A stretch of 64,000 nt of DNA, taken from positions 2,046,001 to 2,110,000 of the forward strand of contig NZ_AP025463.1 of NCBI RefSeq assembly GCF_024347335.1. Reading direction: 5' to 3'. This document shows positions 56,440 to 64,000 of this stretch, in pieces. The number at the start of each line of letters is the position of its first letter. Positions within the stretch are counted from its first letter, which is position 1. A model generated the notes under the pieces. The model saw only the letters and a list, made by a program, of their open reading frames with translations, searched no databases and was not told the origin of the DNA. This stretch comes from Vibrio celticus. Its GTDB lineage: Bacteria; Pseudomonadota; Gammaproteobacteria; Enterobacterales; Vibrionaceae. Both the position numbers and the translations under genes were made by a program.

Positions 56440-57525
56440 TTGCTGATCCTATCCAACATTCTGCCATCATCACTTCTTAGAACTCTATTTCTAGCCCTCA
56501 TCTTTTCCACGATACCGTTGTTCACCACACATTTCGTGCACGCAGCAAGCAGTGATGAATTTTCACTAGAATCACAACCTCAAGATCCAGTTTCTCAATA
56601 CCAATTGGCTCAAGCTTATGAATCGGGTGTCGACGTTCCTGTTAGCATCAGTGATGCATTGTATTGGTACACGCAGTCAGCAGAAAACGGCAACCCAAAC
56701 GCGCAATTTAGACTGGGTGAATGGTACTTGGCAGGTACAGGTGTTGAACAAAGTAACAAGCTTGCTTTGGAATGGTTTATTAAAGCAGCGTTGCAAGATA
56801 ACCAGCGCGCGCCTATCGAGGTCGCAAAACTCTACGAATCCTCGCTAGAACAAAACCTCCTTCAACCATTAGATAAAGCGCAGCTATGGTATGAAGCAGC
56901 CTTAAAAGATAATCCACAAGCAGAAGATGGCTACAACCGCATTTTGGAAGCACAATTCAACCAGCAACGTGCAAAACAGATCTCTTCAATAGAACAGCTC
57001 GATGACAGCATCGACTCTGAAATAGACACCAGTCAGGGGTTATCTAAGCACGTTCAATCTAACCAAGCATCACGCTCTAACCTCTCCAGTTCTAACCTAA
57101 CGCATTCAGACTATCTGATTAGCACAGCCTTAGCCGTGTTGATTTCAATGGTCAGCATCATTGCGACGCTCGTTATCTCAAGAAAAAGACAAGCTCTAAA
57201 GTCGGGTGATTCGCGACAGCAACAACAATCACTTGAAGCGCAGCTTAGCTCGAAGGACCTTACGATTAAGCAGCAAAAACGCCAGCTGCACACTATGTTC
57301 CACGAATTGAAAAAGCAGAAAAACAGCAAAGGTCTGAGTAATTTGCAGGTGGCCTGCGCGCTATTTGGCTACACACCTAGCTCAATCCCCGACCAGAAAA
57401 GCATCAAGATCCGATACAAACAACTATCAAAGATCTACCATCCAGATGGTCACGGATGTGACGAAGAAATGAAACGTTTGAACAATGCGCTAAAAACCAT
57501 TTTACAAAATGTTACAAACCCGTAA
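56440..57525 (+). CDS. Sel1-repeat, transmembrane, J-domain protein
   Basis: The 361-aa protein starts at a TTG (no ATG is available). It has an N-terminal signal or anchor (~10-35) and three to four Sel1-like repeats (~48-165; ALYWYTQSAENGNPNAQFRLG). A low-complexity Ser/Asn linker follows, with one strong membrane helix at ~227-247 and a coiled-coil region. The C-terminal J-like domain (~300-355) keeps the HPD tripeptide in KIYHPDGHG. The HPD motif suggests contact with a DnaK-type chaperone on the cytoplasmic side, with Sel1 repeats outside (inference). Confidence 0.78.
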   Translation: MLILSNILPSSLLRTLFLALIFSTIPLFTTHFVHAASSDEFSLESQPQDPVSQYQLAQAYESGVDVPVSISDALYWYTQSAENGNPNAQFRLGEWYLAGTGVEQSNKLALEWFIKAALQDNQRAPIEVAKLYESSLEQNLLQPLDKAQLWYEAALKDNPQAEDGYNRILEAQFNQQRAKQISSIEQLDDSIDSEIDTSQGLSKHVQSNQASRSNLSSSNLTHSDYLISTALAVLISMVSIIATLVISRKRQALKSGDSRQQQQSLEAQLSSKDLTIKQQKRQLHTMFHELKKQKNSKGLSNLQVACALFGYTPSSIPDQKSIKIRYKQLSKIYHPDGHGCDEEMKRLNNALKTILQNVTNP

Positions 57526-57690
57526 ATAAAAACACATCTTCATTTTTCAAGGTCTCAAAGATATCGATTTTATTGGTGTTGCAATCGATCCCCCTCTCAA
57601 AAACGGGTAACAAACTATTAACTAATGGGTCTTACTTGTGTCATAATCTGCGCCGAAAATACACCTGACTTAAACAGGTGAGGAGAGAAT

Positions 57691-57879
57691 ATGTTCACAA
57701 TAGAAGGCGTTTGTGATTGGTGCAAAAAGCCAAGCCTAGTTAAAAAGCACGACTACCTAGATGGTAAGTGTCATCATGCATGTAACGAGTGCAATGATAT
57801 TGCAACCATTGATGTTCGCCAGTTCAATATTGGTGAAATGGAAATGAGAGCAAAACTCTCCCAAGCGACATTGAGATAA
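57691..57879 (+). CDS. Small cysteine-rich protein, 62 aa
   Basis: This small protein has a good ribosome site (GAGGAGA) and a terminator behind it, which support a real gene. Cysteines are arranged as CDWC, then CHHAC and C (CNEC), a plausible zinc site. No named family is recognised. It is cytoplasmic by the lack of a signal peptide. Confidence 0.75.
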   Translation: MFTIEGVCDWCKKPSLVKKHDYLDGKCHHACNECNDIATIDVRQFNIGEMEMRAKLSQATLR

Positions 57880-57899
57880 GCAACACCGTGAAATATAAG

Positions 57900-57922
57900 A
57901 AAGCGCTTAAGGCGCTTTTTTT
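57900..57922 (+). terminator. Terminator of the small cysteine-rich protein gene
   Basis: AAGCGC and GCGCTT pair around TTAAG and are followed by seven T residues. Confidence 0.85.
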
Positions 57923-57941
57923 GTGCCTGCGGTTTTAGATC

Positions 57942-58022
57942 TTCTCTCTTCTCTCTTCTCTCTTCTCTCTTCTCTCTTCTCTCTTCTCTCTTCTCTCTTC
58001 TCTCTTCTCTCTTCTCTCTTCT
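57942..58022. repeat. 7-bp tandem array (TTCTCTC x11 plus a partial unit)
   Basis: Eleven perfect heptamers form a pure pyrimidine strand of about 80 bases. It begins 20 bp after a terminator and ends at the inverted repeat upstream of sulA. Such a mirror-like purine/pyrimidine tract could adopt unusual DNA structure (inference). Confidence 0.95.
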
Positions 58023-58074
58023 ATACAGGTGTATACAGTACTTTTCTGTCAAAACCACTGTATACACCTGTATA
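58022..58074. repeat. Perfect 18-bp inverted repeat with LexA-like half sites
   Basis: TATACAGGTGTATACAGT (58022-58039) and its exact complement (58057-58074) flank a 17-base loop. The arms contain repeated CTGTATA motifs, also found in the LexA box 160 bp downstream, but no complete CTGT-N8-ACAG. Confidence 0.75.
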
Positions 58075-58234
58075 AAGCTCACATTTTTTCAACTTATGAG
58101 ACAAAATAGCAAATTCATTCAAATTTAATTTATCGAATATTTTCAATAACTTAACCATTTGCCATCCATAACCTCAGACGAAATCGTCCAATAATCCCGC
58201 AAAAAACGCTTGATCTTATAAGCAACTAAAACTA

Positions 58235-58250
58235 CTGTATACACATACAG
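58235..58250. promoter_or_regulatory. LexA (SOS) box upstream of sulA
   Basis: CTGTATACACATACAG fits the CTGT-N8-ACAG LexA consensus exactly. It lies 21 bp before the sulA ATG, and the ribosome site AAGGA follows at 58260-58264. Confidence 0.88.
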
Positions 58251-58271
58251 CATGTATATAAGGACAGCAAA

Positions 58272-58679
58272 ATGATTCAAGCACACGTTAAAGCACAACA
58301 CTCTAGCCCGCTAGTTCACTGCGCATTTACATCAGTTTCTCGTAAAAGCAAAAATTCAAACGAGGAAGCGTTGTTTGCAAGAATGGCGTTGCTGTCCAAT
58401 CAACATCAGTGGTTACTGTTTACGGCTCAAACACCAAGACCATCGGCAAAGCAGCTTAAGCAACATAACGTGTGCTGCGACCGTGTTATTCACATGAAAG
58501 CCTCTCATCAAATGACTGAGGTAGAAACTGTTGAGAAAGCAATCCGTTCTAAGAATGCGAGTGCGATTGTTGCAAGTGCATCGATTGATCAGTTCAGTCA
58601 ACAGTACCTAAGAACATTAGGGTTACGCTTTCAATGTGAAGTCTTCTTTATGAATGCAAATTCAGAGCGTATTCACTAA
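58272..58679 (+). CDS. sulA: SOS cell-division inhibitor SulA
   Basis: The 135-aa protein resembles SulA, which binds FtsZ and blocks division during DNA damage. The part from about residue 40 follows the E. coli pattern: QWLLFTAQTPRPSAKQL (W-L-T-P region), then the VETVEKAIRSKNASAIVAS region (E. coli TVESMVRALRTGNYSVVIG) and a hydrophobic end. The N-terminus is divergent. The perfect LexA box directly upstream strongly supports the call. It is followed by a terminator and then purC. Confidence 0.85.
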   Translation: MIQAHVKAQHSSPLVHCAFTSVSRKSKNSNEEALFARMALLSNQHQWLLFTAQTPRPSAKQLKQHNVCCDRVIHMKASHQMTEVETVEKAIRSKNASAIVASASIDQFSQQYLRTLGLRFQCEVFFMNANSERIH

Positions 58680-58803
58680 GCCATATTGCTTAATAACATT
58701 TTGGCTCAAAAACACGGTCCACAAACATAGCTTAATCTTTTAGCTAACAAACTTAAGTTAACTTAACAGCATAGCTCCATAACACAGTCCAAATATACTG
58801 CCT

Positions 58804-58858
58804 TCCCCTGCCCTACAATTCGCCAAATTTTTAGCGGATTGTTAGGCGGGGGTTTTTA
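58804..58858 (+). terminator. Long imperfect terminator between sulA and purC
   Basis: CCCCTGCCCTACAATTCGC and GCGGATTGTTAGGCGGGG pair with a few mismatches around a CAAATTTTTA loop, then TTTTTATTT. Confidence 0.75.
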
Positions 58859-58873
58859 TTTCAACAACAGATT

Positions 58874-58923
58874 TAGCAATCGTTTGCTTTTTCTCTGGAA
58901 GCAAATAGTAGATTGGGTATAAT
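58874..58923 (+). promoter_or_regulatory. purC promoter region with PurR-type box
   Basis: TAGCAATCGTTTGCTT (58874-58889) matches the PurR consensus ACGCAAACGTTTGCGT at most core positions. TATAAT at 58918-58923 is a clear -10 element. The box thus lies just upstream of or across the -35, as expected for repression. Confidence 0.68.
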
Positions 58924-58989
58924 GCCCGTCTAATCATGTGCACACCGCACTTCTCTGTATGACGTTTGATAAAAAATAGGAATGTCTAA

Positions 58990-60093
58990 ATGAGCCTTGC
59001 TGATCAAGTTCTTGCCGTAAATGATGACCTACCAATCCGTACTGATAAACCTGTCCACAGTGGCAAGGTTCGTTCGGTCTACTGGTTAACTGAAGAAGAT
59101 AGCCAACGACTAATTAAAGAGAAAGGCTACGATGTAGCGCCAGATGCGCCTTTAGCAATCATGGTGATCAGTGACCGTATCTCTGCATTTGATTGTATCT
59201 GGCGTGGTGAAGGGAATCTTAAAGGTGTTCCAGGTAAGGGAGCGGCTCTGAATGCTATCTCTAACCACTGGTTCAAATTGTTTAAAGACAACGGACTTGC
59301 TGACAGTCATATTCTTGATATCCCCCACCCGTTCGTATGGATTGTACAAAAAGCTCGCCCAGTCATGATCGAAGCGATTTGTCGTCAATACATCACAGGT
59401 TCAATGTGGCGTGCATACGCAAACGGCGAACGTGAGTTCTGTGGTATCGAGATGCCTGAAGGCCTTGAGAAAGACAAGAAGTTGCCTGAGCTACTGATCA
59501 CGCCTTCAACAAAAGGGATTCTGAAAGGTATTCCTGGCGTTCCAGAAGCTGACGATGTGAACATCACACGTAACAACATCGAAGATAACTTCGCAGCATT
59601 CAACTTTACTCAAGCAAGCGACATCGCGCATTACGAAAAACTTCTTAAAGAAGGCTTCAACGTAATCAGCCAAGCGCTAGCAAAAGTAGACCAAACCTTT
59701 GTTGATACCAAATTTGAGTTTGGCTACGTCAACGATGCTCAAGGCAAAGAAAAGCTTATCTACATGGACGAAGTCGGTACTCCAGATTCATCTCGCATTT
59801 GGGATACTCAGGAATACAACAACGGCAACATCGTTGAGAATTCAAAAGAAGGCTTCCGTCAGTTCTTGCTTAACTACTTCCCTGATGCCGACATTCTTTT
59901 GAACAAAGAACGTATGCCAGAGCGTGAAGCACTAGCTCGTGACAATGAGCTTCCACTGGATTCGCTAATGTCTTTGTCTCGCACTTACCTTGATATTGCT
60001 GCAAAAATCACAGGTGCGGAGATCGTACTGAGCGAAAATCCTAAGCAAGAGATCATCGATGTACTACGCGCTGACTACGGTCTAATCGACTAG
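58990..60093 (+). CDS. purC: Phosphoribosylaminoimidazole-succinocarboxamide (SAICAR) synthase
   Basis: It ligates aspartate to CAIR in purine biosynthesis. At 367 aa it is the longer form seen in Vibrio and relatives rather than the ~237-aa E. coli type. Motifs include SGKVRSVYWL near the start (nucleotide binding), VMISDRISAFDCIW, ICRQYITGSMWR and FEFGYV, with DEVGTPDSSRIWD near residue 260. The gene is monocistronic between terminators. Control by PurR is likely from the upstream box. Confidence 0.95.
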   Translation: MSLADQVLAVNDDLPIRTDKPVHSGKVRSVYWLTEEDSQRLIKEKGYDVAPDAPLAIMVISDRISAFDCIWRGEGNLKGVPGKGAALNAISNHWFKLFKDNGLADSHILDIPHPFVWIVQKARPVMIEAICRQYITGSMWRAYANGEREFCGIEMPEGLEKDKKLPELLITPSTKGILKGIPGVPEADDVNITRNNIEDNFAAFNFTQASDIAHYEKLLKEGFNVISQALAKVDQTFVDTKFEFGYVNDAQGKEKLIYMDEVGTPDSSRIWDTQEYNNGNIVENSKEGFRQFLLNYFPDADILLNKERMPEREALARDNELPLDSLMSLSRTYLDIAAKITGAEIVLSENPKQEIIDVLRADYGLID

Positions 60094-60187
60094 TCGCTTT
60101 ATTGCTAATTGCTTATTCGCTTAATCTCAAAATAAAAAGCTAGAAAGCTAGAAAGCTAATAAGCTCGTAGACTCAAGTTTTAGATAC

Positions 60188-60218
60188 TAAAAGGGCCTCA
60201 ATATTTGAGGCCCTTTTT
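60188..60218. terminator. Bidirectional terminator between purC and the 125-aa gene
   Basis: AAAAGGGCCTCAA/TTGAGGCCCTTTTT forms a 13-bp stem with T tracts on both strands. Confidence 0.9.
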
Positions 60219-60267
60219 ACGTGTACGTTTTTACTATTCCTGAGAGAGGCTATCGGCGAAACTGAAG

Positions 60268-60645
60268 TTACAGCCTAATCGTGAACTCTTCTCCAGAATT
60301 ACCCGCAATCACTAAATGACTGCGCGATTCAATATACTCGATCTGATCTTTTTCAAGTGAATATGGCATCACTACTTTAAGCTCATTGATCCCTTCCAGC
60401 TTAGCAAGCTTGAGTAAGGTAACAATGTTCGACTCATCACTTTTACGCGTCGACATTGATTTCAATGCCATCTGCCATAAACGATCTTCAGGGCTTGCTA
60501 GCTCTTTAATGCTATCTCGCCAGACGGTACTGAACACTGGCGCAATGGTGGTAAGTGCTTCCAGAAAAGTCCATTTTTTACTGCATGAGGCGCCAAGAAA
60601 TGTTGTGTAATCGAACTCTACACGCGTCTCTTCCTGTTTATCCAT
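60268..60645 (-). CDS. Hypothetical protein, 125 aa
   Basis: I do not recognise the family. The start at 60645 (MDKQEETRVEFDY) has a GGGGGA ribosome site seven bases upstream; an in-frame start 42 codons earlier reads through AT-rich DNA and lacks one. The protein is soluble, with no signal or membrane helix. The C-terminal half (NIVTLLKLAKLEGINELKV, then YIESRSHLVIAG) has an alternating helix/strand look. It is convergent with purC. Confidence 0.75.
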   Translation of the reverse strand: MDKQEETRVEFDYTTFLGASCSKKWTFLEALTTIAPVFSTVWRDSIKELASPEDRLWQMALKSMSTRKSDESNIVTLLKLAKLEGINELKVVMPYSLEKDQIEYIESRSHLVIAGNSGEEFTIRL

Positions 60646-60847
60646 GATGTCCCCCGACACTTTGGCAACACAATATACTAAATATCTATCAACTCTTTCT
60701 TTATAGCAATAGGATATAGAAGAATAGTCTTTTATGACCTTTTGATTGGTTAAAAGGCATATAAAAATCAAATTTGTAACAAAATAAGCACTGAAAAATC
60801 ATATATGCACCTATTTGATTAATATTTTAGATATAAAACTTATCCAT

Positions 60848-63226
60848 CTATTTGATATCAATTATTCGGCTCGCTTTTTTGTACTGAATACGCCAGCCTG
60901 ACCATGTCGGCAGCTCCCAACGTTTTGGCGATAACTTTCGACTACCCGATTGATAGTGAACGTAAATCAGCTTTCTCGCGGGCAAGTATTCTACATCGAG
61001 TTGCAAGTCGGCAAGGCTCAATGCAAACGGATATTTTTCCGAAAATTCTGAATAGAGCCAAGTTGGAATGCCATCGAACGGTATGTCTGCGTGGTCAAAC
61101 ATTTCCAATTCACTGACATCAGTAACCCCTAACACTTCAAGCTGCTCTATAAACCATAGCTCAAAGTTAATGTTCTCAATTTCTGGTGTGTATTGTGTTT
61201 GCTCGTCGAGACCGAGTTTCACATACAGCTGCCAGTGTTTGATCTCTTGAGTGCGAGCCTTTGCAAAACCGGGAAGCTGGTCTCCATTTAACACGAGGTC
61301 GACGATAGGTTTTAACGATAATTGCCCTTCAGCCGCGACAAGCTTGGTTGTAATCGTACGGCCTGCGTACACCAACGCCATCTCGGTAAATACGCCATCG
61401 TCATTTACTACTGTTTCACCTTGCTCCCACTCTCCTAGCTGAGCATCTACTATAAGCTCAAGAGGAATGGGGGCCGTGACCGTCGCTAAGGTCAGTGTCT
61501 GCTTAACACCTCTTCCCGGCAAGCTGTGGGTATCAAGCACCAACATCGCTTGTGCATTGTCTGGGAAACGGTTCTGACGACCAAGTACTACCTCTAACGC
61601 TCCATTAGCAAACGCTTCTTTCCTTTTCAGTCGGCGCACAAACACCAATTCAGGATGCAGATTTACAATAGTCTTAAGCAGCTCAATGCGTTGGAAACGT
61701 GACGCGACTTCTAACTGAGGGAGTTCAAACACCTCACGCATTTGCTTCGCCAATCCTTGAGCTTCATTCAGTGCTTGTTGATCTATTTCTAGATGCGGAT
61801 ATTCGCGACCACGCACAATCTGAATCAACAGGCTTAAATCACACCCTTCCTTCTCTTGTTGCGCCAGTGCTTCTAGATGTTCTGCATTGTTTGATAACTG
61901 ATATAAGCGAGCAGGCACAGACAACGCCGCTGTGAGATCGACCATCGCTTCTTTGAGTGCTTTGGTTTTGATGCGAGTTACAATGTCTGCATACAAAGCA
62001 TCAATCGGCAGTGGATACAGCTTTTTGCCGTGCTCGGTAATTTGATGGTCGGCGTTAATCGCTTCCATCGTCAGCAAGATTTGAGTTGCGCTGTTTAGCG
62101 ACTTCTCAGGCATAGGATCGAGGAAAGACAGACTCTCAAGAGTCGCACCACAACATGCGGCCGCCAACATAGGTTCGGTCAGCTCTTCACGCTGCAATTC
62201 AGGAGGCGTAACCAATTCTAACGCTGCGTGTTCGCCATACAAACGGACACAAACGCCGTCCATTACCCTACCCGCACGACCCGCGCGTTGTTTGGCACTA
62301 GCGCGTGATATGGATTTCAACATTAAGGTGGTTCTGCCGTTGCGTTGAACGGTGCGTCTTTCCAATCCTGAATCTATGACCACGCCAATATCAGGAATGG
62401 TTAATGAGGTTTCCGCAACGTTTGTAGCAAGGATGACCTTTCTCAGACCATCACCTTCAATATTGGTATTCCGACCCGATAACGCTAAATCTCGCTCCTT
62501 GTCACTGACCGACGCATGCAATTTAACGACTTGGATATCTGGATTCTTTGCCAAGGCTTGTTCACATTGCACGATCTCTTTTTTACCCGGCAGAAAAACC
62601 AACATATCGCCATGTGAAGCAATCAGTTGATGATTCACTTCTTCCGCGATGCTCTGTTCTAGATGTCGACTATCAGGCAGTGTTCTGGATTCATTCGCTC
62701 GGTGCTCAATCTCCACTTGATAAGTACGCCCTTCACAGCTTATGCGATTCGCATCCAAATACTGAGCAAGGCGCTCACCCTCAATGGTTGCTGATGTGAT
62801 CACTAAACGATGACTCGCTTTTTGTTTCAGAATCGCCACCAGCAAGTCGATATCCCAGCGCCTCTCGTGAAACTCATCCACCACAATTACATCAAAGCCA
62901 GCGAGTCCATCTTCTGATAACCAACGCAGCGCGATACCGGGTGTCACAAAAACAACGTCAGTTTGCTCGTTATATTCCGATTCGAGCTTAATCGCATAGC
63001 CCACTTTGCTACCAAGCTTCTCGCCCGATTGTTGTGCGAGATATTTAGCCAGTGAAGTACACGCGATGCGTCTTGGTTCAACCACCAGAACTCGCCCATG
63101 TTGGGAAGCCCAAATTGGCAACCGCGTAGATTTACCTGATCCGGTTTCAGCCTCTACTACAAGGTGAGAATTAACGATTTGTTGGTGGAATACATTTTGA
63201 TAAGCATCGATGGGAAGTAATGACAT
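60848..63226 (-). CDS. hrpB: HrpB-like DEAH-box ATP-dependent helicase
   Basis: The 792-aa protein has the DEAH/RHA helicase motifs: I GSGKST (~30), II DEFH (~115), III SAT, V TNVAETSLTIPDI and VI QRAGRAGR. Behind these come the helicase-associated domain (LDPMPEKSL) and an HrpB-like C-terminal half ending with a basic WELPTWSGWRIQYKK. It is shorter and clearly diverged from E. coli HrpB, so it may be a separate branch; the RNA substrate is unknown. The motif-II tetrapeptide is DEFH rather than DEAH, as in HrpB. A 202-bp AT-rich spacer separates it from the downstream gene. Confidence 0.82.
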   Translation of the reverse strand: MSLLPIDAYQNVFHQQIVNSHLVVEAETGSGKSTRLPIWASQHGRVLVVEPRRIACTSLAKYLAQQSGEKLGSKVGYAIKLESEYNEQTDVVFVTPGIALRWLSEDGLAGFDVIVVDEFHERRWDIDLLVAILKQKASHRLVITSATIEGERLAQYLDANRISCEGRTYQVEIEHRANESRTLPDSRHLEQSIAEEVNHQLIASHGDMLVFLPGKKEIVQCEQALAKNPDIQVVKLHASVSDKERDLALSGRNTNIEGDGLRKVILATNVAETSLTIPDIGVVIDSGLERRTVQRNGRTTLMLKSISRASAKQRAGRAGRVMDGVCVRLYGEHAALELVTPPELQREELTEPMLAAACCGATLESLSFLDPMPEKSLNSATQILLTMEAINADHQITEHGKKLYPLPIDALYADIVTRIKTKALKEAMVDLTAALSVPARLYQLSNNAEHLEALAQQEKEGCDLSLLIQIVRGREYPHLEIDQQALNEAQGLAKQMREVFELPQLEVASRFQRIELLKTIVNLHPELVFVRRLKRKEAFANGALEVVLGRQNRFPDNAQAMLVLDTHSLPGRGVKQTLTLATVTAPIPLELIVDAQLGEWEQGETVVNDDGVFTEMALVYAGRTITTKLVAAEGQLSLKPIVDLVLNGDQLPGFAKARTQEIKHWQLYVKLGLDEQTQYTPEIENINFELWFIEQLEVLGVTDVSELEMFDHADIPFDGIPTWLYSEFSEKYPFALSLADLQLDVEYLPARKLIYVHYQSGSRKLSPKRWELPTWSGWRIQYKKASRIIDIK

Positions 63227-63410
63227 AAAAAGGGAGCGTCGCGAAAAAGTGTGAGCAAAGTATAACGAATTATCGTGTTGAAATTCGATAAGTGTGGGGC
63301 AGAGGTAAGAATATCATTTTGTTTGCTCAGATCGCGGAGAAACTATTTACAATTGAATAACTAAACCGTTATCATTTTTCAGTTACTCTTTCTCCCATAT
63401 TAGGCATCCA

Positions 63411-64000
63411 ATGAACAACGATAAACGCCCTCTATATATCCCTTATGCTGGTCCTGCTCTACTAAGTACCCCTCTTCTAAACAAAGGCAGCGCATTCTCT
63501 GCTGAAGAGCGCAGTTCTTTCAACCTTGAAGGTTTGTTACCGGAAACAACCGAAACAATCCAAGAGCAAGTAGGACGTGCATACAAACAATATTGTAACT
63601 TCGAAAGTGATATGGATAAGCATATCTACCTTCGTAACATCCAAGACACTAATGAAACGCTTTTTTATCGTTTAGTTCAAAACCACATCTCTGAAATGAT
63701 GCCTATCATTTACACGCCAACGGTTGGCGCAGCATGTGAGAACTTCTCAAATATTTACCGTCGTGGTCGTGGTCTGTTTATTTCATACCCGAACCGTGAC
63801 CGTATCGATGATCTACTGAATAATGCGACAAACCACAACGTTAAAGTTATCGTGGTTACGGATGGTGAGCGCATTCTTGGTTTGGGAGACCAAGGCATCG
63901 GTGGCATGGGTATTCCAATTGGTAAGCTAGCACTTTACACAGCGTGTGGCGGCATTAGCCCAGCTTACATGCTACCAATCGTGCTCGATGTGGGTACCAA
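63411..64000 (+). CDS. maeA: NAD-dependent malic enzyme, 5' part
   Basis: It oxidatively decarboxylates malate to pyruvate. The first 196 codons are present and the gene runs off the right edge (about 560 aa expected). It begins MNNDKRPLYIPYAGPALL. The conserved tyrosine region IIYTPTVGAACENFSNIYR and the motif VTDGERILGLGDQGIGGMGIPIGK are characteristic of malic enzymes. A weak ribosome site (TAGG) precedes the ATG. Confidence 0.96.
   Translation, partial: MNNDKRPLYIPYAGPALLSTPLLNKGSAFSAEERSSFNLEGLLPETTETIQEQVGRAYKQYCNFESDMDKHIYLRNIQDTNETLFYRLVQNHISEMMPIIYTPTVGAACENFSNIYRRGRGLFISYPNRDRIDDLLNNATNHNVKVIVVTDGERILGLGDQGIGGMGIPIGKLALYTACGGISPAYMLPIVLDVGT

Noticed and set aside
57774..58082. 102-aa minus-strand frame with REEK repeats
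   Set aside because: It is the translation of the TTCTCTC array complement, overlaps the small cysteine-rich gene antisense, and has no start signals.

Overview
The window looks like a chromosomal segment of a marine Vibrio, most likely near the V. splendidus group (inference from protein similarity and gene content; no species marker was tested). Supporting signs are a giant T1SS-143-type repeat adhesin, the hutC-I-G-U-H cluster, a LexA-controlled sulA beside the 367-aa form of purC, and a speA-speB pair.

Region 1 (1-27201, minus strand) is the N-terminal and central part of one enormous surface adhesin gene that runs off the left edge. It starts with a LapA-like retention module holding a TAAG motif (a LapG-type cleavage site). 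After a unique region it consists of about 30 modules of ~273 aa. From about 22.3 kb to the left edge, six module types (A-F) form a higher-order unit of about 4.91 kb, present in four complete near-identical copies and one partial copy. As given, the reading frame is broken at about 16 places. All breaks fall at five recurrent short motifs, which points to assembly or consensus artefacts more than to real decay.

Region 2 (27.8-38.5 kb): speB and speA (arginine to putrescine via agmatine); divergently, an aldehyde dehydrogenase coupled to a TetR regulator; an ABC-F ATPase; a leucine-rich-repeat protein kinase; an unknown protein; a YqfB-type ASCH protein; and rplT-rpmI.

Region 3 (38.6-42.6 kb): infC (AUU start) and thrS with a leader that folds like the E. 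coli thrS operator, including a hairpin imitating a tRNA-Thr(GGU) anticodon arm; a Spo0M-like protein; and a 264-bp MITE-like element.

Region 4 (42.7-49.1 kb): the complete histidine degradation cluster hutC, hutI, hutG, hutU, hutH with a HutC-type palindrome. 

Region 5 (49.3-64.0 kb): mostly housekeeping or conserved Vibrio genes: a DUF3581 protein, a membrane methyltransferase-like protein, ydiJ-type FAD/Fe-S dehydrogenase, a CheX-like DUF3334 protein, a DUF2786 protein, a glycine-zipper/OmpA lipoprotein, a Sel1-TM-J-domain protein, a small cysteine-rich protein, sulA, purC, a hypothetical, an HrpB-like DEAH helicase, and the start of maeA. Three unrelated 7-bp tandem arrays and several unusual inverted repeats sit between genes. 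No tRNA, rRNA, CRISPR array or prophage was seen.
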